Assembly: GCA_902464035.1 (NCBI GenBank)
Contig: CABQHT010000009.1
Span: forward strand, 1 to 49,551
Length of the DNA: 49,551 bases
Source of the DNA: an uncultured Collinsella sp.
Lineage (GTDB): Bacteria; Actinomycetota; Coriobacteriia; Coriobacteriales; Coriobacteriaceae
Reading direction: 5' to 3'
Shown: in pieces, positions 6,661 through 14,155 of the stretch
Layout of the letters: each line of letters begins with the position of its first letter
How positions within the stretch are numbered: position 1 is the stretch's first letter
The notes under the pieces: model-generated
Database searches by the model: none
Told to the model about the DNA's origin: nothing
What the model saw: only the letters and a program-made list of their open reading frames with translations
Translations under genes and position numbers: made by a program

Positions 6661-7524
6661 TTAGGGCTTCTCCGTTACCCTGCAGCTGTTTTCGGTCGCC
6701 TGAACGACAATATCGCCGAGGTCCGCCACGCCCTCATCGAGCTGAACGACTTGAGGCCAGACCTCGCGGACCATGGCCATTTGGTCGTCTATCAGCAGGC
6801 ATTTCGCCATTCGCACCCTATTCCTCATGCCGATGACCTCTTCTCCAAGCCTTTCCGGGTCTTCTGGGTCGAACATTCTTGCACCGCTCTCGTTGACCAA
6901 GTGCCCATCAGGATCGAATCGTTCCGGGCTTGATTCTGGGCTAAGGCAATATTCGCGACAGCGTTCGCTTTCCAGTAGGTTCGCGTTGTCGTTCCGGGAT
7001 TTAGGGGAATTTCTCTCAGTGAAATCGGATATGCCGCAATCCACCTCGTTCAGATGGTCAATAAGGCATCGAAAGCTACTGCTCGTCAGGACTTTTTCGA
7101 GGGTGTCTGCATAAGAGGTCGTTGGCAAACCGTATTTTTCTTTAAACGGGCTGCTATTGGCGCCGGGCCTCGCCGCGAGCTCGCGAAGCGCGTTGACCGC
7201 CTCCACGCTTATTCCGAGGTATTCCGAAACCTCCTGCTCGTCGAACGTCCTTCCCTTTGATTCGCCGATCAAGTATCCAATCTGGACATCCAGAAGTCTT
7301 GAAATCGATTGCATCGTGGGAAACGATGGGAAACCGGGTTTTTCTTTGCCGTATTCGCCGCCGATATTCTCCCAGCGTCCAACAGTGGTCTTCGTCGTAG
7401 CATGCCCTTCTTTCTGCATTGCATTCGCGAAGTCCTCTTGCCTTGGATACGATTTCTTCCTCTCCGCTTTGAATCGCTTACCCCAGGCTTTTTTCATTTC
7501 TTCATCGCTTAAGACTCGTCCCAT
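6661..7524 (-). CDS. XRE-family helix-turn-helix regulator
   Basis: A 287-residue protein, MGRVLSDEEMKKAWGKRFKA onwards. The start at 7524 has GGAAGAG upstream; an ATG six codons earlier has none. Residues about 15-75 form an XRE/Cro-type domain (RQEDFANAM as helix 2, TTKTTVGRWENI as recognition helix), extended by SFPTMQSISRLLDVQIGYLIGE. The remaining 200 residues are acidic and unrecognised, with no catalytic motif seen. It is divergent from the three-gene NERD operon across an 87-105-base gap that contains a palindrome (7553-7587), so it most likely controls itself and that operon. Such long XRE proteins often guard defence or mobile-element genes. Confidence 0.8.
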   Translation of the reverse strand: MGRVLSDEEMKKAWGKRFKAERKKSYPRQEDFANAMQKEGHATTKTTVGRWENIGGEYGKEKPGFPSFPTMQSISRLLDVQIGYLIGESKGRTFDEQEVSEYLGISVEAVNALRELAARPGANSSPFKEKYGLPTTSYADTLEKVLTSSSFRCLIDHLNEVDCGISDFTERNSPKSRNDNANLLESERCREYCLSPESSPERFDPDGHLVNESGARMFDPEDPERLGEEVIGMRNRVRMAKCLLIDDQMAMVREVWPQVVQLDEGVADLGDIVVQATENSCRVTEKP

Positions 7525-7552
7525 GTTGTTTCTCTCTTCCATTTACCACTGA

Positions 7553-7587
7553 GATACTCGTGAAATACTTCTATACACGAGTCTATC
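7553..7587. promoter_or_regulatory. Operator palindrome between XRE gene and NERD operon
   Basis: GATACTCGTG (7553-7562) and CACGAGTCTATC (7576-7587) are inverted copies (the second with one extra C), separated by 13 bases. Centred in the divergent intergenic region, this is the likely binding site of the XRE regulator. Confidence 0.55.
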
Positions 7588-7629
7588 AAGTTGAGAGAAT
7601 CGAGTCATCCGATAGGAAAGGATTAAACG

Positions 7630-8625
7630 ATGAAATGCGAATTGACCAAGAAATCGTTCGAGGTGCCGGCACTTCTCGAACGACATAACGATTTCGAGCA
7701 AGCAATATGCAGAACGGTGTTTCAAGACAAGTACAGCTCCAGCGTGAAGACTTACCACGTCATCGACCATCTTATTGCTCGAGGCGAAGAGCTCGGACTC
7801 ATGGGCGTCCCAAGCTATCTCGCGGCGATAGAGGCGCTGAAGAGATTTAGCTCCTATCACGCTGGCCTAATCAGGGGTTTTGCCGGGGAACGACGGGTCT
7901 TCTACGCGATCAAGCATGTCGGGTCCGGCTTCGAGCAACTGGTCAATGCCGAGTTGGACTACGAGGGCGAGCACGATGAGTTCGACCAGATCCTCGTCAG
8001 CCGGCAGGGTCTTGTGATAGTCGAAGTGAAGAACTACTCCTCCTCGGCCGCGATCGGGAGCGACGGGATCCTGAGGTTTGAGGACGGAAGCAGACGCATA
8101 CGCAACGTCGGGGAGAGGATGGCCTCCAAACGCTACGTCTTGCGCGAGGTAGTGTCCAACGCAATTGGGCGCGAGCTCCCTGATGGAGCGATCGTCTCCC
8201 TTGTCGTCAACGCCAACGAGAAGACCTCTATTCGAAACGATTCTGATCGAGTCGAGGTTCAGAGCACGGGCAGCATCGCGCGTCGAGTCGAGGAGCTGCT
8301 GAGAGGCGACGAGGTCCTAGGGGCCGAAGACGTCTCCGCCATCAAGGCGGCGCTTGAGGCTGCCAACCATCCCATTGAGATCGAGCCAGAGATCGATTTC
8401 GAGTACGTATCAGCAACCCTGCATGAGGCCCTCTCGCTGATCGCCCGATCGGTTGCGGAGGAGAAAGAGGACGAGGATTTCGCTCGCGTGTCCGCTCCCG
8501 AGAGCGAGACCTGCTCGGTATCTCAGGCGCGGAGGCCGTCTCCTGCGCTCATCTCGGGTGCAGTGGCTCTTCTTTTAGGCCTTGCGGGCGGATACGTGCT
8601 CGGATCAACGGGAAAATGGAGGTAA
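7630..8625 (+). CDS. NERD-domain nuclease-like protein with C-terminal membrane anchor
   Basis: A 331-residue protein; AGGAAAGG lies 8 bases before ATG 7630. Residues about 95-145 carry the nuclease-related domain: GERRVFYAIKH, then EFDQILVSRQGLVIVEVKNYS, giving the D...E-x-K signature of restriction-like nucleases. The N-terminal 90 residues are helical and unrecognised. A Glu/Asp-rich linker leads to one membrane helix near the end (ALISGAVALLLGLAGGYVLG), so the protein is probably membrane-tethered with its nuclease part in the cytoplasm. It is the first of three close genes; the next two also have membrane helices. No described system with this exact trio is recognised. Confidence 0.8.
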   Translation: MKCELTKKSFEVPALLERHNDFEQAICRTVFQDKYSSSVKTYHVIDHLIARGEELGLMGVPSYLAAIEALKRFSSYHAGLIRGFAGERRVFYAIKHVGSGFEQLVNAELDYEGEHDEFDQILVSRQGLVIVEVKNYSSSAAIGSDGILRFEDGSRRIRNVGERMASKRYVLREVVSNAIGRELPDGAIVSLVVNANEKTSIRNDSDRVEVQSTGSIARRVEELLRGDEVLGAEDVSAIKAALEAANHPIEIEPEIDFEYVSATLHEALSLIARSVAEEKEDEDFARVSAPESETCSVSQARRPSPALISGAVALLLGLAGGYVLGSTGKWR

Positions 8626-8629
8626 GCAG

Positions 8630-8923
8630 ATGAACGACGTTATGGAACGCACCGCTACAAGCTACGCGGTGATTGATGCGGTGGGCAACAAAGCAAGCGA
8701 TTGTCGGGGCATGCTCAAATCCCTTGTCGATGCGACGAACGGCATCACCGGGCCCCAGGCTGGCCTTCTCGGATGCCTCGTCGTTTCCGTTGCCGGGGTT
8801 GCGGGATATGGAATATACGCCCTTTGCGACCTGGTCAAATCCGGACACCCCGTCGAGCTCACCTCTGGAGGGGTGCGCTTCGCGGCGAATACGGAAGCAC
8901 TCTGCGAGGCGAGCAGCCTCTAA
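8630..8923 (+). CDS. Small single-span membrane protein of the NERD operon
   Basis: A 97-residue protein, MNDVMERTATSYAVIDAVGN onwards. Its GGAGG ribosome site lies inside the last codons of the NERD gene, so the two are tightly coupled. One membrane helix is predicted near residues 44-68 (AGLLGCLVVSVAGVAGYGIY). The C-terminal 25 residues are polar. No family is recognised. The position and coupling suggest a membrane partner of the NERD protein. Confidence 0.7.
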   Translation: MNDVMERTATSYAVIDAVGNKASDCRGMLKSLVDATNGITGPQAGLLGCLVVSVAGVAGYGIYALCDLVKSGHPVELTSGGVRFAANTEALCEASSL

Positions 8924-8942
8924 TCGGCGGACAGGAGAATCA

Positions 8943-9533
8943 ATGCAGATGAATGAGATACCCTCGATCGGGACCACGCTGACTTACGGCGAGGCAATTA
9001 GAGCATACAACCGCTTCGAGCGGACGATGCTCGAGAAGGCGTACGGGGCCGAGCTCCTGCCCGCGGTGGGGCTGTACGACCTGCTCTGGCAGCTTGAGTC
9101 GCTCGCGCAGAAGTTCGGAATCGAGCGCAAGGGGGCCTTCCCGAGGCTCAAGAGGGAAATCCGGTCGTTCTCTAGCGAGAGAACCGCCCGCGCGAACGGG
9201 GTGAACGGGAAGAGGTTCTACCTCATGCAGGACAGCCAGGCGCTCAGGCGGCACGACGAGACGCACATCTTCCAGGTCGGGTTCGACGGGGAGGCACTCG
9301 TGGGGGAATTAGACGAGGCACTCGCCCCCCTGGCCGACGAGGCCGGCGGGGGCGACGAGTACGGCAACGCGTATTCTCCAGGCTGGCCCAATCGGGGCTC
9401 CACAAACCGAGAAGAGGACCCCTTCCCCAAATGGCTCGGAGTGGGCCTGCTCGTGCTGACGGTCTGCCTCGGCATCTCCCTGATCGTTCATGCGATATTC
9501 CAGGGCGGTCTCTACTGCAAGTGGTTCTTCTAG
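8943..9533 (+). CDS. Tail-anchored membrane protein of the NERD operon
   Basis: A 196-residue protein starting MQMNEIPSIGTTL, with ACAGGAG upstream and only 19 bases after the previous stop. Residues 15-140 are soluble and charged (EAIRAYNRFERTMLEKAYG, KGAFPRLKREIRSFSSER), then an acidic Gly-rich linker, then one membrane helix close to the C-terminus (WLGVGLLVLTVCLGISLIVH). No domain is recognised. All three proteins of this operon are membrane-bound by a single helix, which suggests one membrane complex. Confidence 0.72.
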   Translation: MQMNEIPSIGTTLTYGEAIRAYNRFERTMLEKAYGAELLPAVGLYDLLWQLESLAQKFGIERKGAFPRLKREIRSFSSERTARANGVNGKRFYLMQDSQALRRHDETHIFQVGFDGEALVGELDEALAPLADEAGGGDEYGNAYSPGWPNRGSTNREEDPFPKWLGVGLLVLTVCLGISLIVHAIFQGGLYCKWFF

Positions 9534-9556
9534 CCCCGCTGCGCATGCCTGAAGCG

Positions 9557-9616
9557 TAAAAAATAGGGCTGAATCGCTCTCACGATCCCGCCCCGCAAAC
9601 CCGAGGGTTTCTAACT
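9557..9616 (-). ncRNA. Abi_2-associated small RNA, distal copy
   Basis: On the minus strand this about 60-base RNA has a first hairpin AAACCC-TC-GGGTTT (9597-9610) and a second, larger one: GGGGCGGG at 9589-9596 closing with TCAGCCC, and inner ATCG/CGAT, followed by TATTTTTTA (9557-9564), an intrinsic terminator. Its layout copies that of the RNA at 9689-9751, and the stems keep pairing although bases differ (AAAACC/GGTTTT there, AAACCC/GGGTTT here). It has its own promoter (9623-9650). Likely an RNA partner (antitoxin) of the Abi_2 protein. Confidence 0.65.
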
Positions 9617-9622
9617 GGCTCC

Positions 9623-9650
9623 ATTGTTCCGGGCTTCTCAGTTCTGTCAT
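9623..9650 (-). promoter_or_regulatory. Promoter of the distal Abi_2-associated RNA
   Basis: Minus strand ATGACA (9645-9650) and AACAAT (9623-9628) are 16 bases apart, the same spacing as in the proximal RNA promoter. The -10 matches consensus at 4 of 6 bases; the shared spacing and distance to the hairpin support it more than the match itself. Confidence 0.4.
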
Positions 9651-9688
9651 TGACCCAGGTATCACCCGTCTCCTATAGCGAGTGAATA

Positions 9689-9751
9689 TTAAAATAGGGC
9701 AGAGTCGCTTGCGCAAGTCCGCCCCTAAAACCGTGAAGGTTTTGCTATCTG
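9689..9751 (-). ncRNA. Abi_2-associated small RNA, proximal copy
   Basis: On the minus strand, starting about 5 bases after the Abi_2 stop codon, an about 62-base RNA is predicted. Hairpin 1 is AAAACC-TTCAC-GGTTTT; hairpin 2 pairs GGGCGGA with TCTGCCC around an inner CTTGCGCAAG, and TATTTTAATATT follows as terminator tail. A strong promoter (TTGACA, 16 bases, TAGAAT) lies inside the end of the Abi_2 gene and points into it. Known: abiF RNA motifs lie beside Abi_2/AbiF genes, and AbiF-type HEPN toxins have been reported to act with a structured RNA antitoxin. The match is by architecture, not by a covariance search. Confidence 0.7.
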
Positions 9752-9755
9752 CAGG

Positions 9756-10718
9756 CTATTCTACCAACCCGAGCGATTCTGTCAACCTGCGAAGGAACTC
9801 GAGCGCGGAGCGAGCTGCGGCGTCGGGCCCCTTGTCGGGCAGCGCCTCGGTTTCGCCGTCGGCCCTGGCGAACATCTCGGCGAGCTCGGATGCGGCGCGC
9901 GAGCGTGAGGAGCCCTCGGGTACCAAGCCGGAGTGCGCCACGAGCACGGTCGCGACCTCCTGCATGGCCGTGTTCCCCATCCACTTCCTCCTGGTCGCCT
10001 TGGGAATTCCCACGGCGGCGACCCTTCGGGAGACGCCGCTGGACGCCGAGCCCCGGGCGGCGCCCCTCTCGGCGAAGCAGTTGATCAGGCACGAGCCGTG
10101 CGCGGCGCAGTTGCGGACGGACTTCACGCGCTTGAGGTCGTAGTGGGAGGCCTCGAGGCGCCTGTCGCCCCATCGCCTGGCGCAGAAGCGCACGAAGTCG
10201 ATGAGGGTGCCGAACGAGGTGAGCTCAAGGAAGGCCCAGGCAGGCATGTCGCCGGAGTACTTCGCGTAGAGGCTCGAGCTGTAGGGGCTGCGGCCGCTCA
10301 TCTTGAGCTCGCGCAGGCGGTACTCCCTGTTTGCAGTGGTAAGCGATGCCATGTAGTCGGCCACGATGGCGTAGCCGTCCTCTCCGCGGTCCTCCATCTC
10401 GCGAAGCAGTGTCACCTTCTGGAAATGCTCGATGTCGAGCGTCATGCCGAGCAGGGCGTGGCGCAGCTCCTGGTCGAGCGCCGCGAGCAGGCGCAGCTGG
10501 CCGAAGTCGAGGTCTACGTAGCGGCCGTCGCGCGGGCCTCCCTCGTATTTCGAGAAGAGTTTGCGGTAGGATGCGAGCTTGAAGAAGTTGCACTTGTCGC
10601 GCAGGTAGTCCGCGGCCTCTTCCTCGGAACACAGCTCGAAGGCTACGCCCTTCTGCTTGAGGTGCTCTATCTGCTGCTCGATCGTGAGGATCGGCTTCCC
10701 ATCGTGGGGTTCGGCCAT
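9756..10718 (-). CDS. Abi_2 (AbiD/AbiF) family HEPN protein
   Basis: A 320-residue protein; AGGAGACCGAGC precedes the ATG. Residues 11-60 (LTIEQQIEHLKQKGVAF, YLRDKCNFFKLASYRKLF) and PAWAFLELTSFGTLIDFVRF (159-178) are the conserved Abi_2 blocks. RNCAAH at 202-207 is a HEPN Rx4H active-site motif of the form RN..AH. Known: Abi_2 proteins cause abortive infection, cleave RNA, and are related to Cas13 HEPN domains. The C-terminal 100 residues are Arg/Ala-rich and unusual for the family. Two structured RNAs lie directly downstream on the same strand, one promoter being embedded in the gene's 3' end. Together they look like a toxin plus RNA antitoxin. Confidence 0.85.
   Translation of the reverse strand: MAEPHDGKPILTIEQQIEHLKQKGVAFELCSEEEAADYLRDKCNFFKLASYRKLFSKYEGGPRDGRYVDLDFGQLRLLAALDQELRHALLGMTLDIEHFQKVTLLREMEDRGEDGYAIVADYMASLTTANREYRLRELKMSGRSPYSSSLYAKYSGDMPAWAFLELTSFGTLIDFVRFCARRWGDRRLEASHYDLKRVKSVRNCAAHGSCLINCFAERGAARGSASSGVSRRVAAVGIPKATRRKWMGNTAMQEVATVLVAHSGLVPEGSSRSRAASELAEMFARADGETEALPDKGPDAAARSALEFLRRLTESLGLVE
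9758..9785 (-). promoter_or_regulatory. Promoter of the proximal Abi_2-associated RNA
   Basis: Minus strand TTGACA (9780-9785, perfect -35) and TAGAAT (9758-9763) with 16 bases between, inside the last codons of the Abi_2 gene. The 11-mer TGGTAGAATAG spanning the -10 also occurs upstream of the Abi_2 start (about 10747-10760), so toxin and RNA may share promoter features. Confidence 0.6.
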
Positions 10719-11289
10719 GCTCGGTCTCCTGTCATTGATTTGAGAATCCTATTCTACCAGCATGTTTGCCCTGAATCCTGAAGGCCCGTTCGCCAACTCA
10801 TAAGCAAGCCACCTGAGACTACTCACTTTGTTCACGAATGGCGAAGACCTGCGACCTGGGGTTTTGCAAATGGCGCGCAAGCCACCCGCGTTAATTCACT
10901 TGCGATTGCAGCTGGCGGCTTGCAGGCAAAAGGGCGGTTGAGTTTCAAAACGGGCGTTTTCGGCGCCATCGAGCCTCCAAAGGCGACCCGCCGCGCACTT
11001 TGGGACAAAAACAAAAACTCAAAGCCCTGAGTTTGAAAAAAGTTTTTGAGGTTGTCCCAACTTTTGTCCCCGAAGCCGACGAAACGCAACATCGCGTCAT
11101 TCGGCGGCACGCGTTCCGTGTCGATGCCGAAAACTGGGTGCAACTGGAATGGCGGGACGGCAGAACCGAAGCCATCGGGTGGGAATAGCAGGAACTGTGT
11201 TCTGAACTCGCGTTTTAGTACTGCCGAGTATCGTCTGATGCTGTTTTGACATCGCCGCAAAGCAAAGACACCAGCGAAATAACGGGAAT
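10719..11289. other. Gap between Abi_2 and the next terminator
   Basis: 10719-10800 is the Abi_2 promoter region (the minus-strand -10 candidate TAGAAT lies in a copy of TGGTAGAATAG). 10800-11280 contains no recognised gene. A plus-strand frame at about 11000-11188 ends in WRDGRTEAIGWE but lacks a good ribosome site. Runs such as AAAAAGTTTTTGAGG and ACAAAAACAAAAACTCAAAG give local A/T-rich palindromes. It may be the right edge of the accessory island. Confidence 0.4.
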
Positions 11290-11325
11290 AAAGGCCTCCG
11301 AACCCTCTGGTTCGGAGGCCTTTTC
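11290..11325. terminator. Bidirectional intrinsic terminator
   Basis: AAAGGCCTCCGAACC, a four-base loop CTCT, then GGTTCGGAGGCCTTTT: a 15-bp near-perfect stem with A's on one side and T's on the other. It is placed to end the minus-strand MerR gene and to insulate it from the island to its left. Confidence 0.85.
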
Positions 11326-11382
11326 CTTGCATTCCTACCCGAAAACGACTCCTCGTCGAAGCCCTCCGAGCATCGGGCGGCA

Positions 11383-11823
11383 CTATCGGGCGTGGGCGTT
11401 TTCGTAGGCCTCTTTGATTTCTTTTGGCAAACCGTCGGGAATCATGGCCCTTAGCTCGGCCTCGTTTTCGCCCTGGCTCAGCTGCCCGTAGAACCAACAT
11501 TTGTACTTCAACATGTCCAGCGCACGGTTCATGTTCGCGATCTCCGACTCCATGTGGGCCTTTCGCTCCTCGAACATGGCCTTGCGTTTGGGGTATGTTG
11601 AGGGACCCTCCGCGCACCATTCCATGAACAGCCGGATGTCCTTGATCTCCATCCCCGCCTTCTTTAGGCATTCGATGACCCGAAGCGCCTCGAGTTCCGT
11701 ATCGCTGAACCGGCGAATGCCGGACGTCCGCTCCAGCCCCGGGAACAATCCCTGCTTGTCGTAATATCGCAGCGTAGAAGTGGGCAAACCGAACATCTCC
11801 GACACTTGTCCGATTGTGTACAT
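11383..11823 (-). CDS. MerR-family transcriptional regulator
   Basis: A 146-residue protein starting MYTIGQVSEMFGLPTSTLRY with GGAGG upstream. The MerR helix-turn-helix (residues 1-40) and wing (LFPGLERTSGIRRFSDTELEAL) are intact, followed by the long dimerisation helix (residues 75-115). There are two cysteines (ECLKK and MEWC) near the effector region but no metal-binding CxxC loop at the end, so it is the multidrug/aldehyde-responsive type rather than a metal sensor. It is divergent from the flavodoxin gene and faces a MerR-style palindrome at 11859-11876. Confidence 0.9.
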   Translation of the reverse strand: MYTIGQVSEMFGLPTSTLRYYDKQGLFPGLERTSGIRRFSDTELEALRVIECLKKAGMEIKDIRLFMEWCAEGPSTYPKRKAMFEERKAHMESEIANMNRALDMLKYKCWFYGQLSQGENEAELRAMIPDGLPKEIKEAYENAHAR

Positions 11824-11854
11824 GGCTCCTCCGAATAAATCTCGAATTCATTCC

Positions 11855-11885
11855 TTGACCTAAAGTTAAGTTTAGGTATTACCTT
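11855..11885 (+). promoter_or_regulatory. MerR-type promoter with long spacer
   Basis: TTGACC (11855-11860) overlaps the palindrome CCTAAAGTTAAGTTTAGG (11859-11876, arms CCTAAA/TTTAGG). A weak -10, TACCTT (11880-11885), lies 19 bases after the -35. An overlong spacer filled by a dyad is the standard MerR activator arrangement, which untwists DNA on effector binding. It drives the flavodoxin gene and probably the CMD/cupin gene. Confidence 0.7.
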
Positions 11886-11927
11886 CATTCTCGTTAATAA
11901 AACAGAGAATGCAAGGGATGTTTCGTA

Positions 11928-12467
11928 ATGAGCAAAAAGGTTTTGATAGTTTCTTCAAGTCAACGAAAGAATGGCAATTCCGAGACGTTGGCGGACGCTT
12001 TCGCCAACGGTGCGCGGGAAGCGGGCCACAGCGTGGAGACCGTGCACCTGCGCGAGAAGCAGCTCGGCTTCTGCAAGGGCTGCCTTGCCTGCTCAAAGCT
12101 GGGGTACTGCGTCATCCAAGACGATGCCGTGGAAATTGCCGCCAAAATGCACGATGCGGATGTGCTGGTGTTTGCAACGCCCGTCTACTACTACAGCGTC
12201 TGCGGCCAGCTCAAGACCATGCTGGACCGCGCTAACCCGCTTTTCGGCTCCGACTATGCATTCACTGAGGCGTATCTATTAGCAACGGCGGCGGAGAGTG
12301 GGCGCTCGACTTTCGACGGCGCAAAAAAGGCCGTGCAGGGATGGATCGACTGCTTCCCCCGCTGTGCGCTTGCCGGAACGGTTTTCGCCGGCGGCGTGAA
12401 CGGTGTGGGCGATATCGCCGGGCATCCTGCTCTGGAGCAGGCGCGGCGAATGGGCATGGGAATCTAG
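11928..12467 (+). CDS. Flavodoxin-family NAD(P)H-dependent reductase
   Basis: A 179-residue protein, MSKKVLIVSSSQRKNGNSET onwards: the SS..R.NGNSE phosphate loop of FMN-binding reductases, then CKGCLACSK..YCVIQDD, a Cys-rich segment common in this group, and ATPVYYYSVCGQLKTMLDR, the flavin-contacting loop. It belongs to the NADPH-dependent FMN reductase / iron-sulfur flavoprotein-like set, cytoplasmic. AAGGGATG precedes the start loosely. It is activated presumably by the divergent MerR protein and followed 63 bases later by a CMD/cupin gene, a common pair in quinone or aldehyde stress operons. Confidence 0.87.
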   Translation: MSKKVLIVSSSQRKNGNSETLADAFANGAREAGHSVETVHLREKQLGFCKGCLACSKLGYCVIQDDAVEIAAKMHDADVLVFATPVYYYSVCGQLKTMLDRANPLFGSDYAFTEAYLLATAAESGRSTFDGAKKAVQGWIDCFPRCALAGTVFAGGVNGVGDIAGHPALEQARRMGMGI

Positions 12468-12530
12468 CCGGGCTGCTTGGCAGCGCGGAAGCAGATTTGT
12501 GCCTAATACCATCGACAGGAGGAATCAAAC

Positions 12531-13295
12531 ATGGCAATTAAGCAGACGGCGGGCAGAGATGCCCTGGGGGAGTTCGCTCCCAAATTCGCACAGCTCAACG
12601 ATGACGTGCTGTTCGGCGAGGTGTGGAGCCGGGAGGGCGAGCTCTCCCTGCGCGACCGCAGCATGGTGACGGTGGTTGCCCTGATGTCGCAGGGGCTGAC
12701 GGACTCTTCGTTCAAATATCACCTGACGTCCGCGAAGAACAACGGCGTGACCAGGGCGGAGATTGCGGAGATCCTTACGCACGCGGCGTTTTACGCGGGT
12801 TGGCCCAAGGCATGGGCGGCCTTCCGCATGGCGAAGGAGGTCTGGGCGGACGACGATGCCGTCGACGCAAAGGCGCAGCACCAAAACGAGATGGCGTTTC
12901 CCATCGGTGCCCCCAACGACGCATTCGCGAAGTACTTTATCGGTCAAAGCTACCTCGCGCCCCTTTCCACCGAGCAGGTCGGCGTCTACAACGTGACGTT
13001 CGAGCCTGGTTGCCGCAACAATTGGCACACCCATCACGCCAAAAGCGGCGGCGGGCAGATCCTCGTCTGCGTGGCCGGCCGAGGGTTTTACCAGGAATGG
13101 GGCAAGCCGGCACAGGAGCTGCGCCCCGGCGACGTGGTCAACATCGCCCCGGGGGTGAAGCACTGGCACGGCGCCGCACCCGACAGCTGGTTCTCGCATC
13201 TTGCGCTGGAGGTTCCGGGCGAGGAGGCCTCCAACGAGTGGTTGGAGCCTGTGGGTGATGAGGAATATCTCAAAGCGACTAACAAAGAGGCTTAA
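12531..13295 (+). CDS. Carboxymuconolactone decarboxylase-cupin fusion protein
   Basis: A 254-residue protein with AGGAGG 8 bases upstream. Residues 1-110 are a CMD/AhpD-like helical domain (LSLRDRSMVTVVALMSQGLT, HLTSAKNNGVTRAEIAEILT HAAFYAGWP split around it); the family's CxxC is absent. Residues 130-240 form a cupin with metal-ligand pattern WHTHHAKSGGGQ...E...PGDVVNIAPGVKHWHGA. Such fusions occur in gut bacteria beside flavodoxins and MerR regulators. The lack of the Cys pair argues against a peroxidase role. It is probably in one transcript with the flavodoxin gene; 12 bases separate its stop from the convergent sirtuin gene. Confidence 0.88.
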   Translation: MAIKQTAGRDALGEFAPKFAQLNDDVLFGEVWSREGELSLRDRSMVTVVALMSQGLTDSSFKYHLTSAKNNGVTRAEIAEILTHAAFYAGWPKAWAAFRMAKEVWADDDAVDAKAQHQNEMAFPIGAPNDAFAKYFIGQSYLAPLSTEQVGVYNVTFEPGCRNNWHTHHAKSGGGQILVCVAGRGFYQEWGKPAQELRPGDVVNIAPGVKHWHGAAPDSWFSHLALEVPGEEASNEWLEPVGDEEYLKATNKEA

Positions 13296-13306
13296 GCCTC
13301 GTCGCG

Positions 13307-14155
13307 CTACCCGTCGCGTTGCTGTGCCGCCGAGAGCAGCGCGCCCAAATCGGCCTGAATTGCCTCTGCCTTGCTTCCGAGCTGCAGCGGAGCCGAGTCG
13401 CCCGTGATGTTTACGCTCAACAGGTGCGCATCCGGCAGCTTTGCGGTCATGCTCCAGAACGGGAGCGTGATGATGCCCGGGGTCATCTCGCCCACGCCAA
13501 GCTCCAGCAACAGCACGCGGCCGCTGCTGTGCTCGCGCACAAAGCGCTCGTATCGTTCGAGGTTCTCGCGCCATACCTCGCCTTGCAAAAACGTGTCGTC
13601 GCGCACCCACGGCGTAAACTGCCAGCCGCAGTGCGGGCATCGGGGGACACCCGCGCTTCGGATTTCGAACCCCGCCATGCCCGCAAGCATGCGCTCGACG
13701 TAGAGACTTGCATCGAAGAGCTCGTCACAGCATGGTTGCTTGCATTGAAGGTGTGCAAAACTCCCCTGGTAGTTGCAGACTCTCTCGGCGGGAAACGTCT
13801 TCTCGACCTGGGTGTCCACGTTGGTGCTCAGGATAAAGTAGTCCTTGTGGGCGATGAGGGAGCGCAGGTCGAGATAGGGCTGTGAGGCCGGCTCGCTCAG
13901 CATGAAATGGATGTATCGCGCGTAGTAGGCCCATTGCTGCTCGAGGCTGGGGTAGAGGTGGTAGAAGCCGTCGAAAAGGCTCTTAAAGCCAAATGCTCGC
14001 TGCCAGTCCTCCATTCCGGCACGCGTCATGCCCGCGCGGTTGTAATGGTTGAACCCGGCGGCGCTCGACATGCCCGAGCCGATGCCGACGACGATGGCGT
14101 CGGCATCGTCGATAAGGCTTCGAAGCCTATCTGCTGCTCTTTCTAGAGACGGCAT
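13307..14155 (-). CDS. SIR2-family protein (SirTM-like), third of a triplet
   Basis: A 282-residue sirtuin-like protein, GAGGAGG before ATG 14155. It shows the NAD-binding IVVGIGSGMSSAAGF loop (21-35), STNVDTQ, and CNYQGSF, where the canonical sirtuin catalytic His is replaced by Gln, a hallmark of class M (SirTM) enzymes that ADP-ribosylate proteins rather than deacylate. A zinc site is present (LQCKQPCCDE and PRCPHCGW). The Rossmann end ELGVGEMTPGIITLPFW is conserved. It overlaps the preceding sirtuin by 13 bases, last gene of a three-sirtuin operon. The target protein is unknown. Confidence 0.87.
   Translation of the reverse strand: MPSLERAADRLRSLIDDADAIVVGIGSGMSSAAGFNHYNRAGMTRAGMEDWQRAFGFKSLFDGFYHLYPSLEQQWAYYARYIHFMLSEPASQPYLDLRSLIAHKDYFILSTNVDTQVEKTFPAERVCNYQGSFAHLQCKQPCCDELFDASLYVERMLAGMAGFEIRSAGVPRCPHCGWQFTPWVRDDTFLQGEVWRENLERYERFVREHSSGRVLLLELGVGEMTPGIITLPFWSMTAKLPDAHLLSVNITGDSAPLQLGSKAEAIQADLGALLSAAQQRDG

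Noticed and set aside
10832..11851. A long minus-strand open frame running through the MerR gene and the gap beside it.
   Set aside because: It crosses a strong terminator and overlaps the clear MerR gene in another frame; residue mix is Arg/Gly-rich nonsense typical of a GC-rich shadow.
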